Shown: in pieces, positions 20,472 through 28,304 of the stretch | Layout: the number at the start of each line of letters is the position of its first letter | How positions within the stretch are numbered: position 1 is the stretch's first letter | Origin: Geobacter sp. | GTDB lineage: Bacteria; Desulfobacterota; Desulfuromonadia; Geobacterales; Pseudopelobacteraceae | Assembly (NCBI GenBank): GCA_009886055.1 | Contig: VFJM01000025.1 | Location: forward strand, 1-33,038 | Length of the DNA: 33,038 bases | Reading direction: 5' to 3' | The notes under the pieces: generated by a model | Database searches by the model: none | Told to the model about the DNA's origin: nothing | Seen by the model: only the letters and a program-made list of their open reading frames with translations | Position numbers and translations under genes: made by a program

Positions 20472-20981
20472 TTAATCCTCTGACCGTAGCGCCCGCATTA
20501 TTGCAGAAAACCCGAATCCTCGCCGCTGCAGGAAACCGACCACCCGTCGTTTGTCGCGATCGCTCGCCGCTGAATAGGAAAATCCGGGGTAGCGGCGCTC
20601 TGCCGCCGATCTGACCTCGGAAATTTCATCACTTTCCGCCAGAAGAGGCGCAAGGGTTTCAGTAACTACATCCGGAGTGAACCCTCTGCGGCGCATCTCC
20701 AGGCGGAGACGACCCCCGTAATACCGGCCTGAGGAAAGCGCCGCTTCTGCAAACCGTGCGGCATAACGAGTGTCATCCAGCCACCCCTCACGCTGCAGAC
20801 GGAGAATCACGGCTTCGATCTCCTGCTTGGCAACCTCGCGCGCAGCCAGCTTTTGCCGTATTCTGGCGACGGTATAATCCCGCCCGGTCAGTAGCCGCAC
20901 TGCATACTGGTAGGTCCGTTCAAGCGTTAACGGCTCAGTATTTCTCGATATCAAGTTTATCCGGCTCCGCAGCGGGATCAT
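20472..20981 (-). CDS. recX: Regulatory protein RecX
   Basis: RecX binds RecA filaments and restrains recombinase activity. The three-helix repeats are visible, with family segments GWLDDTRYAARF, YYGGRLRLEMRRRGF and FLQRRGFGFSAIMRAL. The ORF track starts 36 codons upstream, deep inside pilT. The ATG at 20981 gives 169 residues and overlaps pilT by 47 nt. A TTG at 20954 with GGAG 10 nt upstream would give 160 residues and is a serious alternative. RecX is usually next to recA; here pilT lies between them. Confidence 0.9.
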   Translation of the reverse strand: MIPLRSRINLISRNTEPLTLERTYQYAVRLLTGRDYTVARIRQKLAAREVAKQEIEAVILRLQREGWLDDTRYAARFAEAALSSGRYYGGRLRLEMRRRGFTPDVVTETLAPLLAESDEISEVRSAAERRYPGFSYSAASDRDKRRVVGFLQRRGFGFSAIMRALRSED

Positions 20982-22092
20982 CGGGCTTATTCTCGAACCC
21001 TTCCCAGGAAGCGTCAGAGGTTGATGATATACCTGAGACCTTAAGGGCAAAGTCGTCAGGATTAGAACTCTGGCGAATCGCTTCCTCATACGTAATCAGC
21101 TTGCTGGAATAGAGCCTCATCAGCGACTGGTCAAAGGTCTGCATGCCATAGGTGACATACCCCTGCGAAATAGCATCATTCAGCTGTTTGGTCTTGTCCT
21201 TGTCGTCAATACATTCCCTGACACGGGCCGAGGCCAGCATGATTTCAACCGCCGGAACACGCCCCTTGCCGTCAGCCTTGGGCACCAGTCGCTGGGAGAC
21301 TACCGCCTTGATAATGCCTGCCAGCTGAATACGAACCTGACGCTGGTGATAGGGGGGGAACACGCCGATGATGCGGTTGATGGTTTCCGCCGCGTCCATC
21401 GTATGCAGGGTGGACATGACCAGGTGACCGGTCTCGGCAGCGGTCATCGCCGTCTCGATCGTCTCATAATCACGCATTTCGCCGACCAGAATAACATCCG
21501 GATCCTGGCGCAGGGCACCTTTGAGGGCGGCTGAGAAGGAGGGCGTGTCAGTGCCGACCTCGCGCTGACTGATGATGCTCTTGTTGTCGCGATGAAGGAA
21601 TTCAACCGGATCTTCAACAGTGATGATGTTGCAGGTACGCTGGCTGTTGATGTAGTCGATCATGGCCGCAAGCGTACTCGACTTTCCGGAACCGGTGGTA
21701 CCGGTCACCAGAATCAGCCCCCGCTCTTCCTTGCAGATTTTCTGCATGATCGGCGGCAGATTGAGCCCTTCCAGCGACGGGATAACAATTGAGATCGAGC
21801 GGAATACCATCGCCACGGTGCCGCGTTGATGGTAGACACTAACCCTGAAACGCCCCAAACCAGGCACGGCATAGGCCAGATCGACTTCATAATTTTCTTC
21901 GAAGATACGTCGTTGACGATCACTCATCATCGACATGGCGGTATTGGAAACGAAGTCCGGTGACAAACGCGGGGCGTTGGGGATCGGGTGCAGCCGGCCG
22001 TCAATGCGGACAATAGGGGGGAGGCCGGTCTTTATATGGATATCCGAACCCTTGGCCTTAAACGCAATGGTGAGTATCTCGTTCAGTTCCAC
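20935..22092 (-). CDS. pilT: PilT-family twitching/retraction ATPase
   Basis: This is a hexameric secretion-superfamily ATPase of 385 residues. Walker A is GTTGSGKS (K137), the Asp box is EDPVEF (160-165), Walker B is VILVGEMRD (E205), and the His box TLHTMDAAETINRII is intact. The N-terminal PAS-like part begins MELNEILTIAFKAKGSDIHI, typical of PilT. The C-terminal AIRNLIRE motif of canonical PilT is replaced by RVRECIDDK, so it may be a paralogue with a distinct role. It starts 15 nt after recA and overlaps recX. The symbol denotes the family; several pilT copies are usual in Geobacter relatives. Confidence 0.93.
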   Translation of the reverse strand: MELNEILTIAFKAKGSDIHIKTGLPPIVRIDGRLHPIPNAPRLSPDFVSNTAMSMMSDRQRRIFEENYEVDLAYAVPGLGRFRVSVYHQRGTVAMVFRSISIVIPSLEGLNLPPIMQKICKEERGLILVTGTTGSGKSSTLAAMIDYINSQRTCNIITVEDPVEFLHRDNKSIISQREVGTDTPSFSAALKGALRQDPDVILVGEMRDYETIETAMTAAETGHLVMSTLHTMDAAETINRIIGVFPPYHQRQVRIQLAGIIKAVVSQRLVPKADGKGRVPAVEIMLASARVRECIDDKDKTKQLNDAISQGYVTYGMQTFDQSLMRLYSSKLITYEEAIRQSSNPDDFALKVSGISSTSDASWEGFENKPDDPAAEPDKLDIEKY

Positions 22093-22107
22093 AATCTACC
22101 TCCGCAG

Positions 22108-23136
22108 CTACGCAGTCTTTTCGGGGACTGGAGCAGGCTTGAGCAGATCCATCAGCTTGCCTTCAATCTCAGCCAGAGTCTCAGGGTGTTCGGTCAACCA
22201 TGTGCGGGAATTCTCGCGTCCCTGTCCGATCCGCTCTTTGCCGTAGGAATACCATGCACCGCTCTTTTCAACGATGTTTCTGTCAACCGCCAGATCGAGC
22301 ACGTCACCGGTGCGAGAGATACCTTCACCGTAGAGGATATCGAACTCAACCTCTTTGAACGGGGGAGCAACCTTGTTTTTCACAACCTTGACCCGGGTAC
22401 GGGAACCGATGATCTGATCACCCTGCTTCAGTGTCGCAATCTTGCGGATGTCCATACGGACTGAAGCGTAGAATTTGAGCGCGTTGCCGCCGGTGGTCGT
22501 CTCGGGATTACCGAACATGACGCCGATTTTCATACGGATCTGATTGATGAAGATCACGCAGCAGTTCGACTTGCTGATGATGCCGGTCAGTTTGCGCAGC
22601 GCCTGGGACATCAGGCGGGCCTGCAGCCCCATATGGGAATCACCCATGTCACCTTCGATCTCGGCCTTGGGAACCAGGGCAGCCACCGAGTCGATTACCA
22701 GCACGTCAATCGCGCCGCTCCTGACCAGGGTTTCGGTAATTTCCAGCGCCTGTTCGCCGGTGTCCGGCTGTGATACCAGCAGGTCATCGGTCTTGACACC
22801 CAGCTTGCGGGCATAGCCGATATCGAGCGCATGCTCGGCATCGATAAAAGCGGCAATACCTCCCGTTTTCTGCGCCTCGGCGACAATGTGCAGTGCAAGC
22901 GTCGTCTTGCCGGAAGACTCGGGGCCATACACCTCAATTACCCTGCCGCGCGGAACACCGCCGACTCCCAGAGCCATGTCGAGAGAAATGGAGCCGGTGG
23001 AAATAGCCTCCACACCCGGAAGCGCCTCGTCATTGCCGAGCCGCATGATCGCGCCCTTGCCGAACTGTTTCTCGATCTGGCTCAGGGCCAGCTCAATCGC
23101 CTTGTTTTTCTCCAGTGCGTTGTTTTTCTCAGCCAT
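22108..23136 (-). CDS. recA: Recombinase RecA
   Basis: RecA forms filaments on single-stranded DNA, performs strand exchange and triggers the SOS response. Walker A is GPESSGKTT (71-79), and [20 protein letters not shown] carries the L1/L2-type conserved region. The 342-residue length is normal. TCAGGAGAC precedes the ATG. The upstream region contains a possible promoter and an imperfect inverted repeat. Co-directional pilT and recX follow at once, and mutM lies upstream. Confidence 0.99.
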   Translation of the reverse strand: MAEKNNALEKNKAIELALSQIEKQFGKGAIMRLGNDEALPGVEAISTGSISLDMALGVGGVPRGRVIEVYGPESSGKTTLALHIVAEAQKTGGIAAFIDAEHALDIGYARKLGVKTDDLLVSQPDTGEQALEITETLVRSGAIDVLVIDSVAALVPKAEIEGDMGDSHMGLQARLMSQALRKLTGIISKSNCCVIFINQIRMKIGVMFGNPETTTGGNALKFYASVRMDIRKIATLKQGDQIIGSRTRVKVVKNKVAPPFKEVEFDILYGEGISRTGDVLDLAVDRNIVEKSGAWYSYGKERIGQGRENSRTWLTEHPETLAEIEGKLMDLLKPAPVPEKTA

Positions 23137-23182
23137 AAGAGGTGTCTCCTGAAGGATAGGGTGTACAGATTAAAAGGGTAGA

Positions 23183-23239
23183 AAAATAGCATATCCGACA
23201 GAAGTATCGCAAGGTTTTATCTGTCTGTTTTATAAACCT
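23183..23239 (-). promoter_or_regulatory. Possible recA promoter and operator
   Basis: On the minus strand TTGCGA (23212-23207) is followed after 18 nt by TATTTT (23188-23183), a plausible sigma70-type pair. Overlapping its upstream side is an imperfect inverted repeat between AGGTTTATA and TAAAACCT (23239-23212). It does not match the spacing of the GGTT-type LexA box I recall for Geobacter, so the regulator is unknown. Confidence 0.35.
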
Positions 23240-23244
23240 GTCCC

Positions 23245-24048
23245 TCATTCCTGGCAGGTGCGGCAGTAAACAGTGCTCCGCCCCCCGAGCCTGATCTCGT
23301 CAAGGAGCTCTCCGCAGCCGGGGCACGGTTTCCCCCCCCGTCCGTAGACCTTGAAGAGCTGCGGATAATAGGCGACCGTTTCCTCTGCTACCAGGCAGGC
23401 ATCCCCCTCACCGATCGAATCTTCCAGCACCTCACGGATAACCACAGCCAGTTCTGTACACTCCTGGAGTGTCATCGTCCCGGCGGCACGGTCCGGGCGG
23501 ATGCGGGCACGGAACAGCGCCTCGTTGGCGTATATGTTCCCCACCCCGGCCACGACGCCGCTATTCATGATCAGCTGTTTAACCGCAACCCTCCGACCCC
23601 TGCTGGTCGCAAAGAGGTATGTACCGTCGAAGGCGCCGCTGAGCGGTTCCGGGCCGATCTCTGCCAGGAGCGGGTGCTGCAGCGGGTCACCGGTAAGCCA
23701 GGCAACGATGCCGAATTTGCGCGGATCGTGGAAACGGAGCAGCCGGCCATCGTCAAAAATGAAGTCGAGATGATCGTGTTTCCCCGGCGGAGATGTTCCG
23801 CGGAGCAGCCGCAGGAAGCCGGTCATCCCCAGGTGCACGAGCAGCCAGCCGCTTCCGCAGTCGAACAGCAGGTACTTCCCCCGCCGGTCGATGCCGCGCA
23901 CGGTCCGTCCCGGCAGGATCTTCGCCAACTCCGCAGGGACCGGGAGCCGGAGCTGCCTTACGCGCAGCACCACCTGCTTAAAGCTCTTTCCCACCAGCTC
24001 CCGTTCCAACCGGCGGCGGGTTACTTCAACTTCCGGGAGTTCGGGCAC
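23245..24048 (-). CDS. mutM: Formamidopyrimidine-DNA glycosylase
   Basis: This is a bifunctional glycosylase/AP lyase that removes 8-oxoguanine and formamidopyrimidines. After removal of the initiator Met the N-terminal proline and glutamate (PELPEVEVTRRRL) provide catalysis. A central NSGVVAGVGNIYANE helix-two-turn-helix and a C-terminal zinc finger (CPGCGEL...YCRTCQE) complete the family pattern. The start codon is GTG with GGAGG 4-5 nt upstream. The 267-residue length is normal. It lies between cinA and recA in the same direction, a DNA-repair neighbourhood. Confidence 0.97.
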   Translation of the reverse strand: MPELPEVEVTRRRLERELVGKSFKQVVLRVRQLRLPVPAELAKILPGRTVRGIDRRGKYLLFDCGSGWLLVHLGMTGFLRLLRGTSPPGKHDHLDFIFDDGRLLRFHDPRKFGIVAWLTGDPLQHPLLAEIGPEPLSGAFDGTYLFATSRGRRVAVKQLIMNSGVVAGVGNIYANEALFRARIRPDRAAGTMTLQECTELAVVIREVLEDSIGEGDACLVAEETVAYYPQLFKVYGRGGKPCPGCGELLDEIRLGGRSTVYCRTCQE

Positions 24049-24078
24049 AGCACCTCCAATAGCTGATTTTGCTGCCGC

Positions 24079-25326
24079 CTACTCCCTCTTCAGCAGATAC
24101 CGACGCAGCCAGTCCAGAGCCGTCCATGCCGTCAGTGTACGGATCTCGTCCCGGTTCCCGCTGAACTGGAAGCGTTTGGTCCAGCAGCCGTCTGATGCCG
24201 CAAGCGAAATGTAGACAGTGCCAACCGGCTTCTCTTCGCTGCCGCCATCCGGCCCGGCAATCCCGGTGACCGCCAACCCAAGGTCACTCCCTGAAGCCAT
24301 CCGGACACCCTTGGCCATCGCCGAGGCACATTCGGAGCTGACGGCACCGGAGCTGTTCAGCAGTTCGGCCGGAACCCCCAGCAGTCGCACTTTTGCATCA
24401 TTCGAATAGGTCACCACTCCTTCGTAAAAATACCGGGAACTGCCGGAAATATCGGTGATCCTCTTTGCCAGCAAACCGCCGCTGCACGACTCCGCCAAAG
24501 AGAGCGTCAGGCAACGTTCACGAAACAGCTCCGCCACAGCTTCGTCCATGCTGATATCGCCCGATGAGAAGCAATACTCCTTCAATCGCTCCCGCACGGT
24601 GCGAACCGCCGGCACAAGAAGCTCTGTGGCCGCATCGTCATTGTCCGCTTCACCCCGCAACGTCACTTTTATCCAGGGGTACGTGACGCAAATTCCAAGT
24701 GTGAGCCCCTGTTCCGGCATGGCTATTCCCAGAAGCAATTCATCAACTTCCGCCTCACACGGTCCGAACAGGTTCAGGGCGGCAGTGCGGATAACCCGCT
24801 TGTGTGGAACCCTTTCCAGGATGAAGGGGATAACCGTGTCACGCAGCATGACGATCATCTCGGACGGTACGCCGGGCAGGAAAAACATGAAACAGCCGGT
24901 ATGCATCAGATGAAAACCGCAGGCGGTTCCGTTGGGATTCGGGATCAGAGCAGACTTGGTCGGAATCATGGACTGCTTGTCACTCAAAGGGCAGACGATC
25001 AGGGTTTCCAGCTTGCTTGACATCAGGCGGACATGGGCGCGCGCCTCTTCATGAATGACCAGACGCCGGCCGGTGGCTCGCGCCGCAGCCCGCGACGTCA
25101 GATCATCAGCCGTAGGGCCGAGACCTCCGGTTACGATGATCGCATCGCTGACCCTCCCGAGGTCGTTAAGCGCTCCGATGATATCCGGTTCGTTGTCGCC
25201 GACCGTAAGGTGCCGCTGAACGCGCAACCCTTCCGCAAGCAGCATGGAAGCAATCGTCCCGGCATTCGTATCGGTCAACTGGCCGCAGATCAGTTCATCA
25301 CCGATGCTCAACGTTGAAATTCTCAT
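24079..25326 (-). CDS. cinA: CinA-family protein (MoCF-like domain plus NMN amidase domain)
   Basis: The 415-residue protein has an N-terminal MoCF_biosynth-type domain ([31 protein letters not shown]) and a C-terminal CinA domain with [16 protein letters not shown] and [11 protein letters not shown]. CinA proteins recycle NAD by ADP-ribose pyrophosphatase and nicotinamide mononucleotide deamidase activities. In some bacteria cinA is cotranscribed with recA. Here mutM lies between the two, all co-directional. Its ATG overlaps the larC stop by 4 nt. Confidence 0.93.
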   Translation of the reverse strand: MRISTLSIGDELICGQLTDTNAGTIASMLLAEGLRVQRHLTVGDNEPDIIGALNDLGRVSDAIIVTGGLGPTADDLTSRAAARATGRRLVIHEEARAHVRLMSSKLETLIVCPLSDKQSMIPTKSALIPNPNGTACGFHLMHTGCFMFFLPGVPSEMIVMLRDTVIPFILERVPHKRVIRTAALNLFGPCEAEVDELLLGIAMPEQGLTLGICVTYPWIKVTLRGEADNDDAATELLVPAVRTVRERLKEYCFSSGDISMDEAVAELFRERCLTLSLAESCSGGLLAKRITDISGSSRYFYEGVVTYSNDAKVRLLGVPAELLNSSGAVSSECASAMAKGVRMASGSDLGLAVTGIAGPDGGSEEKPVGTVYISLAASDGCWTKRFQFSGNRDEIRTLTAWTALDWLRRYLLKRE

Positions 25327-26504
25327 GATTCAGACGCTCCTTTGCTCTGAAGCAGCTCCATGACCTCAAGGCAGGGGATTCCCTTTTCGCGGGCGATCCG
25401 GCGACAATCCTCGTATTCAGGGGATCTGCGCAGTACTTTCCCGCTAGAATCAATAACCTCTTTAAACCGGACTGTGCCAAATCCGGTCGGCTGTTCGACA
25501 ATCCGCCGCTGCAGAACAATGCGATCAGCCCGGTAATAGCGCAGACCGATGGCTGTTGTCTCGCTCAGCAGCAGCTGAGACAACTGATCAAGCTGCCCCG
25601 GGCGGCAGAGAAACGACACCATCACGCCGGGACGACCCTTCTTCATCTGGATCGGCGTAAAGTAGGCGTCCAGAGCCCCACCTTCGAAGAGACGTTCCAT
25701 GGCGTACCCAAGCAGTTCCGGAGTAGAGTCGTCTATATTTGTCTCGGCAACGATCACGTCATCGTTATTTTTGTCATCAGCTCCGGAGTGCCCCAGAAAG
25801 GCCCGCAGAATATTGGGGCAATCAGCGAAATCTTTCCCTCCGGCGCCGCACCCTGTCTTTTCCAGGACCATTGCCGGCTGCTTCCCAAACCCGCTGGCCA
25901 GAGCCGCCACAATGGCTGCGCCGGTCGGAGTTACCCGTTCTCCCGGCCCACACTCGCCATGCACTGCCAATCCTTTCAGAAGCTCGGCCGTGGCCGGGGC
26001 CGGCACCGGCAGGCGCCCGTGGGATGTCTCGACAAAACCGCTACCGAGCGGCAGCGCTGCGGCATAGACCGTCTTGACCCCCAGAAACTCCAGACATATC
26101 GCGGTCCCGACGATATCAATGATAGAGTCAATAGCCCCGACCTCATGAAAATGGACCTCTTCGATGGCGACACCATGCACCAAAGCCTCAGCCTCGGCCA
26201 GCCGGCGGAAGATCAGTCGCGCCCGCTCTTTGACCGGCTCGGCCAAACTGCTTCCGGAGATCAGGTCATCGATCCCGGCATAGTGCCGGTGAGTATGGTG
26301 GTCATGCACCGCCACGTCAAATTTCAGAGCCGGTATCTGCTGCCGCTCCGTTCGACTGGTTGAGAGTTCGTAAGAGCCTGGCGGGAGTCCCAGTTTGTCC
26401 AGCTCGGCGCTCAGGTGCTCCAGCGGCACACCCAGATCAAGCAGCGCAGCAACCGTCATATCGCCGGAGATTCCGGTGTAGCAATCGAGATATAAAATAG
26501 TCAT
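25323..26504 (-). CDS. larC: Nickel-pincer cofactor biosynthesis protein LarC
   Basis: LarC is the CTP-dependent nickel insertase that completes the nickel-pincer nucleotide used by LarA-type racemases. The N-terminus [14 protein letters not shown] and the central [16 protein letters not shown] are family signatures, and a histidine-rich stretch (HDHHTHRH) may bind metal. The 393-residue reading frame is uninterrupted, unlike the frameshifted larC1/larC2 of Lactobacillus. It overlaps cinA by 4 nt. LarB, the enzyme acting earlier in the pathway, is encoded at the far end of the window, with a 6.1-kb insert between them. Confidence 0.93.
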   Translation of the reverse strand: MTILYLDCYTGISGDMTVAALLDLGVPLEHLSAELDKLGLPPGSYELSTSRTERQQIPALKFDVAVHDHHTHRHYAGIDDLISGSSLAEPVKERARLIFRRLAEAEALVHGVAIEEVHFHEVGAIDSIIDIVGTAICLEFLGVKTVYAAALPLGSGFVETSHGRLPVPAPATAELLKGLAVHGECGPGERVTPTGAAIVAALASGFGKQPAMVLEKTGCGAGGKDFADCPNILRAFLGHSGADDKNNDDVIVAETNIDDSTPELLGYAMERLFEGGALDAYFTPIQMKKGRPGVMVSFLCRPGQLDQLSQLLLSETTAIGLRYYRADRIVLQRRIVEQPTGFGTVRFKEVIDSSGKVLRRSPEYEDCRRIAREKGIPCLEVMELLQSKGASES

Positions 26505-26522
26505 AGCGGTGGATTCCCGTTA

Positions 26523-26550
26523 TTCAAGTTGTTTGAAGCGTATTCAACTT
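26523..26550. promoter_or_regulatory. Inverted and phased repeat just upstream of larC
   Basis: AAGTTG (26526-26531) and CAACTT (26545-26550) form an inverted repeat. TTCAA, TTGAA and TTCAA also recur at exact 10-bp steps (26523, 26533, 26543), i.e. on one face of the helix. This lies about 20 nt before the larC ATG and could be an operator, overlapping a weak promoter-like TTGAAT-N17-AATAAC. Confidence 0.35.
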
Positions 26551-26894
26551 CGTAGAATGAGCTTTTTTACTGCTTTCCAATCCTCAACAGCTGGCGGCAA
26601 TGTGTCCATGACAATTCTCGACGCAGTGCATTGAGAATTGGGAATGCCTGATAGAATGAACGCATATTTCAGAGGTTTGAACGATCAAAACCTTTGCCAT
26701 GCCTGGAACTCAGCTCGCTGGAGGCAGGGGCGGGTTGCTTAGATCGCGTCATTGGTGTCCTTGATTGATTCATAGGGTAAAGAATCTAACAAATGAAATG
26801 GAATTAGACTTTGCGTCTAAATAAAAAAGTATTTGGATATCAGTCCGTTAACTGTTTAATAACGAGTTAGTAACTGTGCCGTCTAAATAAGCGG
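26551..26894. other. Non-coding stretch at the larC side of the insert
   Basis: No credible gene was found in this ~390-nt gap, which spans 26505-26894 including the larC-proximal repeat. It holds CAATTCTC/GAGAATTG (26612-26640, 13-nt loop with an inner GCA/TGC), AGGTTTGA/TCAAAACCT (26673-26693), TTAGAC/GTCTAA (26804-26820), and an 11-bp direct repeat CGTCTAAATAA at 26814 and 26880. Base composition is visibly more AT-rich past 26760. The TTAGAC hairpin might be a weak terminator for the AlbA_2 gene. No integrase, transposase or tRNA remnant was recognised. Confidence 0.5.
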
Positions 26895-28304
26895 TTAAGC
26901 CCAAAACGGTACATAACTGCGGTATCTGAGCGAAGTAATAGTCGGGTCAGCCAGCTTGACAATCTCGGCTTCCATCGAATCCCGAATTACCCGTGACACG
27001 GATTCTGTTTTCTTCTCCGGTAACTTGAAGCGGTCTCGCAAGCTTTGGTTGGTCATCTTCTGGTTCATGACATATCTGAGGCAACAGTGCTGATAACAAG
27101 CCCTGATACGATCATTACGATCCATCTCTTCAAATTCTTTATGTGAGAAAAGAATCGCCTTTGTGTGTCGCTCGCCAACTCGGAAATCAGGAGCAGGAAG
27201 TTGGTACACTTCAGCGGCATGAATTACCTTGTCTATGCCACTCCCTTTTTCCTCGCAAATCCCCATACGTCTCATCAAGTCGGCAAGACGCTCATTACGT
27301 GATTGATATTCGTCGATAAAACGTTCGGGAGGGATAAACGGTTTGCCGGGGTTTGCTATCTCGATACGATCAGAATAGATTTCGATCATAACGGAACTGC
27401 CGCTTTCCATGAAGTCCTGATGGATGAGGGCGTTTGCCACCAGTTCCCGGATAGCTATCTCCGGAAACATCTTTACCTCATGGCGTAGAGCGGTTTCGAT
27501 CACCTCATTTGTGGGGATCTGTCCGTTGACAAAATCTATCAAACCCTCAAAACCTACGGCATACCCTTTGATGCCCGGTTTATCCAGACGGGTGTTCATT
27601 TTGCTTGTGCCGTCATACACAATGACTCGTGGTGCTTTGCGGGCAAGATCGGGGAATTCGTCAAGCCGTTTTGCAAGTAGAATTGCACCCAGATTGGTTA
27701 TGTCCCAATGTTCGCCTTGCCTGATGATCAGCCGTTCCCGTTCAAAACGATCCAGAACACCTTCCCGGTTAGCCGGATAAGGGAGTTTGAGCAGGTCAAA
27801 GTAGCTTTGAGAGTCCAACAGTCTGACCACATCGTCAGCGCTGCATTCCTTCAAGGTGTTTTGCGCCAACCAGTCCGCTTTGCCTTCATTGAAGATGCAG
27901 CGTAACCGGTCTTCTGTCATGGAAACGGTATCTTCGGTGGAACGCATCAAATAAGCGCCTTCAAACTGGTACGCAGTTCCTGCCGGTCGTGACGGGATGT
28001 GAAAGACAACTACCCGGCCATCGGGATGACTTACCTCTTCCACATCAACCCGGAGACGCAGCTTTTCAAATATCTTTGCTTGAATATCGCCAGGATTGGT
28101 GAATGCATTGCTGCCGACGACACGGCGGGGCAGCTTGTCGGTCACACCAAGGACAAACCTGCCGCCACCCTCATTCGCCAATGCTACGCAGTATCGATAT
28201 AGTTTGGTAGTGTCGTACTGGTTCTTGGCTTCCTTGAATTCAAGATGTTCGTCTTCGCGTGGCGCTGATATGAGGCTTTCAAGTTCAGGAATGCTGGTGC
28301 TCAT
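26895..28304 (-). CDS. Schlafen AlbA_2 domain protein with GHKL-like and winged-helix regions
   Basis: The 469-residue protein starts with an AlbA_2 (Schlafen) domain: EHLEFKEAK at 20-27, then ALANEGGGRFVLGVTD. A GHKL/HATPase-like segment follows with IRELVANALIHQDF (E287, N291) and IEIYSDRIEIANPG. The C-terminal part looks like a winged helix (MTNQSLRDRFKLPEKK). This architecture is annotated in databases as an ATP-binding or RecG-like transcriptional regulator; relatives occur in defence islands. The start overlaps the upstream giant gene by 4 nt (ATGA), so the two are translationally coupled. Composition is more AT-rich than the flanks. Its biochemical role here is unknown: nucleic-acid binding regulator or nuclease-like effector are both possible. 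Confidence 0.85.
   Translation of the reverse strand: MSTSIPELESLISAPREDEHLEFKEAKNQYDTTKLYRYCVALANEGGGRFVLGVTDKLPRRVVGSNAFTNPGDIQAKIFEKLRLRVDVEEVSHPDGRVVVFHIPSRPAGTAYQFEGAYLMRSTEDTVSMTEDRLRCIFNEGKADWLAQNTLKECSADDVVRLLDSQSYFDLLKLPYPANREGVLDRFERERLIIRQGEHWDITNLGAILLAKRLDEFPDLARKAPRVIVYDGTSKMNTRLDKPGIKGYAVGFEGLIDFVNGQIPTNEVIETALRHEVKMFPEIAIRELVANALIHQDFMESGSSVMIEIYSDRIEIANPGKPFIPPERFIDEYQSRNERLADLMRRMGICEEKGSGIDKVIHAAEVYQLPAPDFRVGERHTKAILFSHKEFEEMDRNDRIRACYQHCCLRYVMNQKMTNQSLRDRFKLPEKKTESVSRVIRDSMEAEIVKLADPTITSLRYRSYVPFWA

Noticed and set aside
23212-23239. LexA (SOS) box upstream of recA
   Set aside because: The GGTT...AACC arms are 26 nt apart end to end, longer than the LexA motif I recall for Geobacter, and the arms are imperfect; kept only as an unspecified inverted repeat.
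26551-26894. tRNA or integrase remnant as insertion target
   Set aside because: No cloverleaf, T-loop consensus or recombinase fragment could be recognised in any frame.
27303-28202. Small plus-strand ORFs opposite the AlbA_2 gene
   Set aside because: Short frames without start signals or domains, fully covered by a well-supported minus-strand gene.
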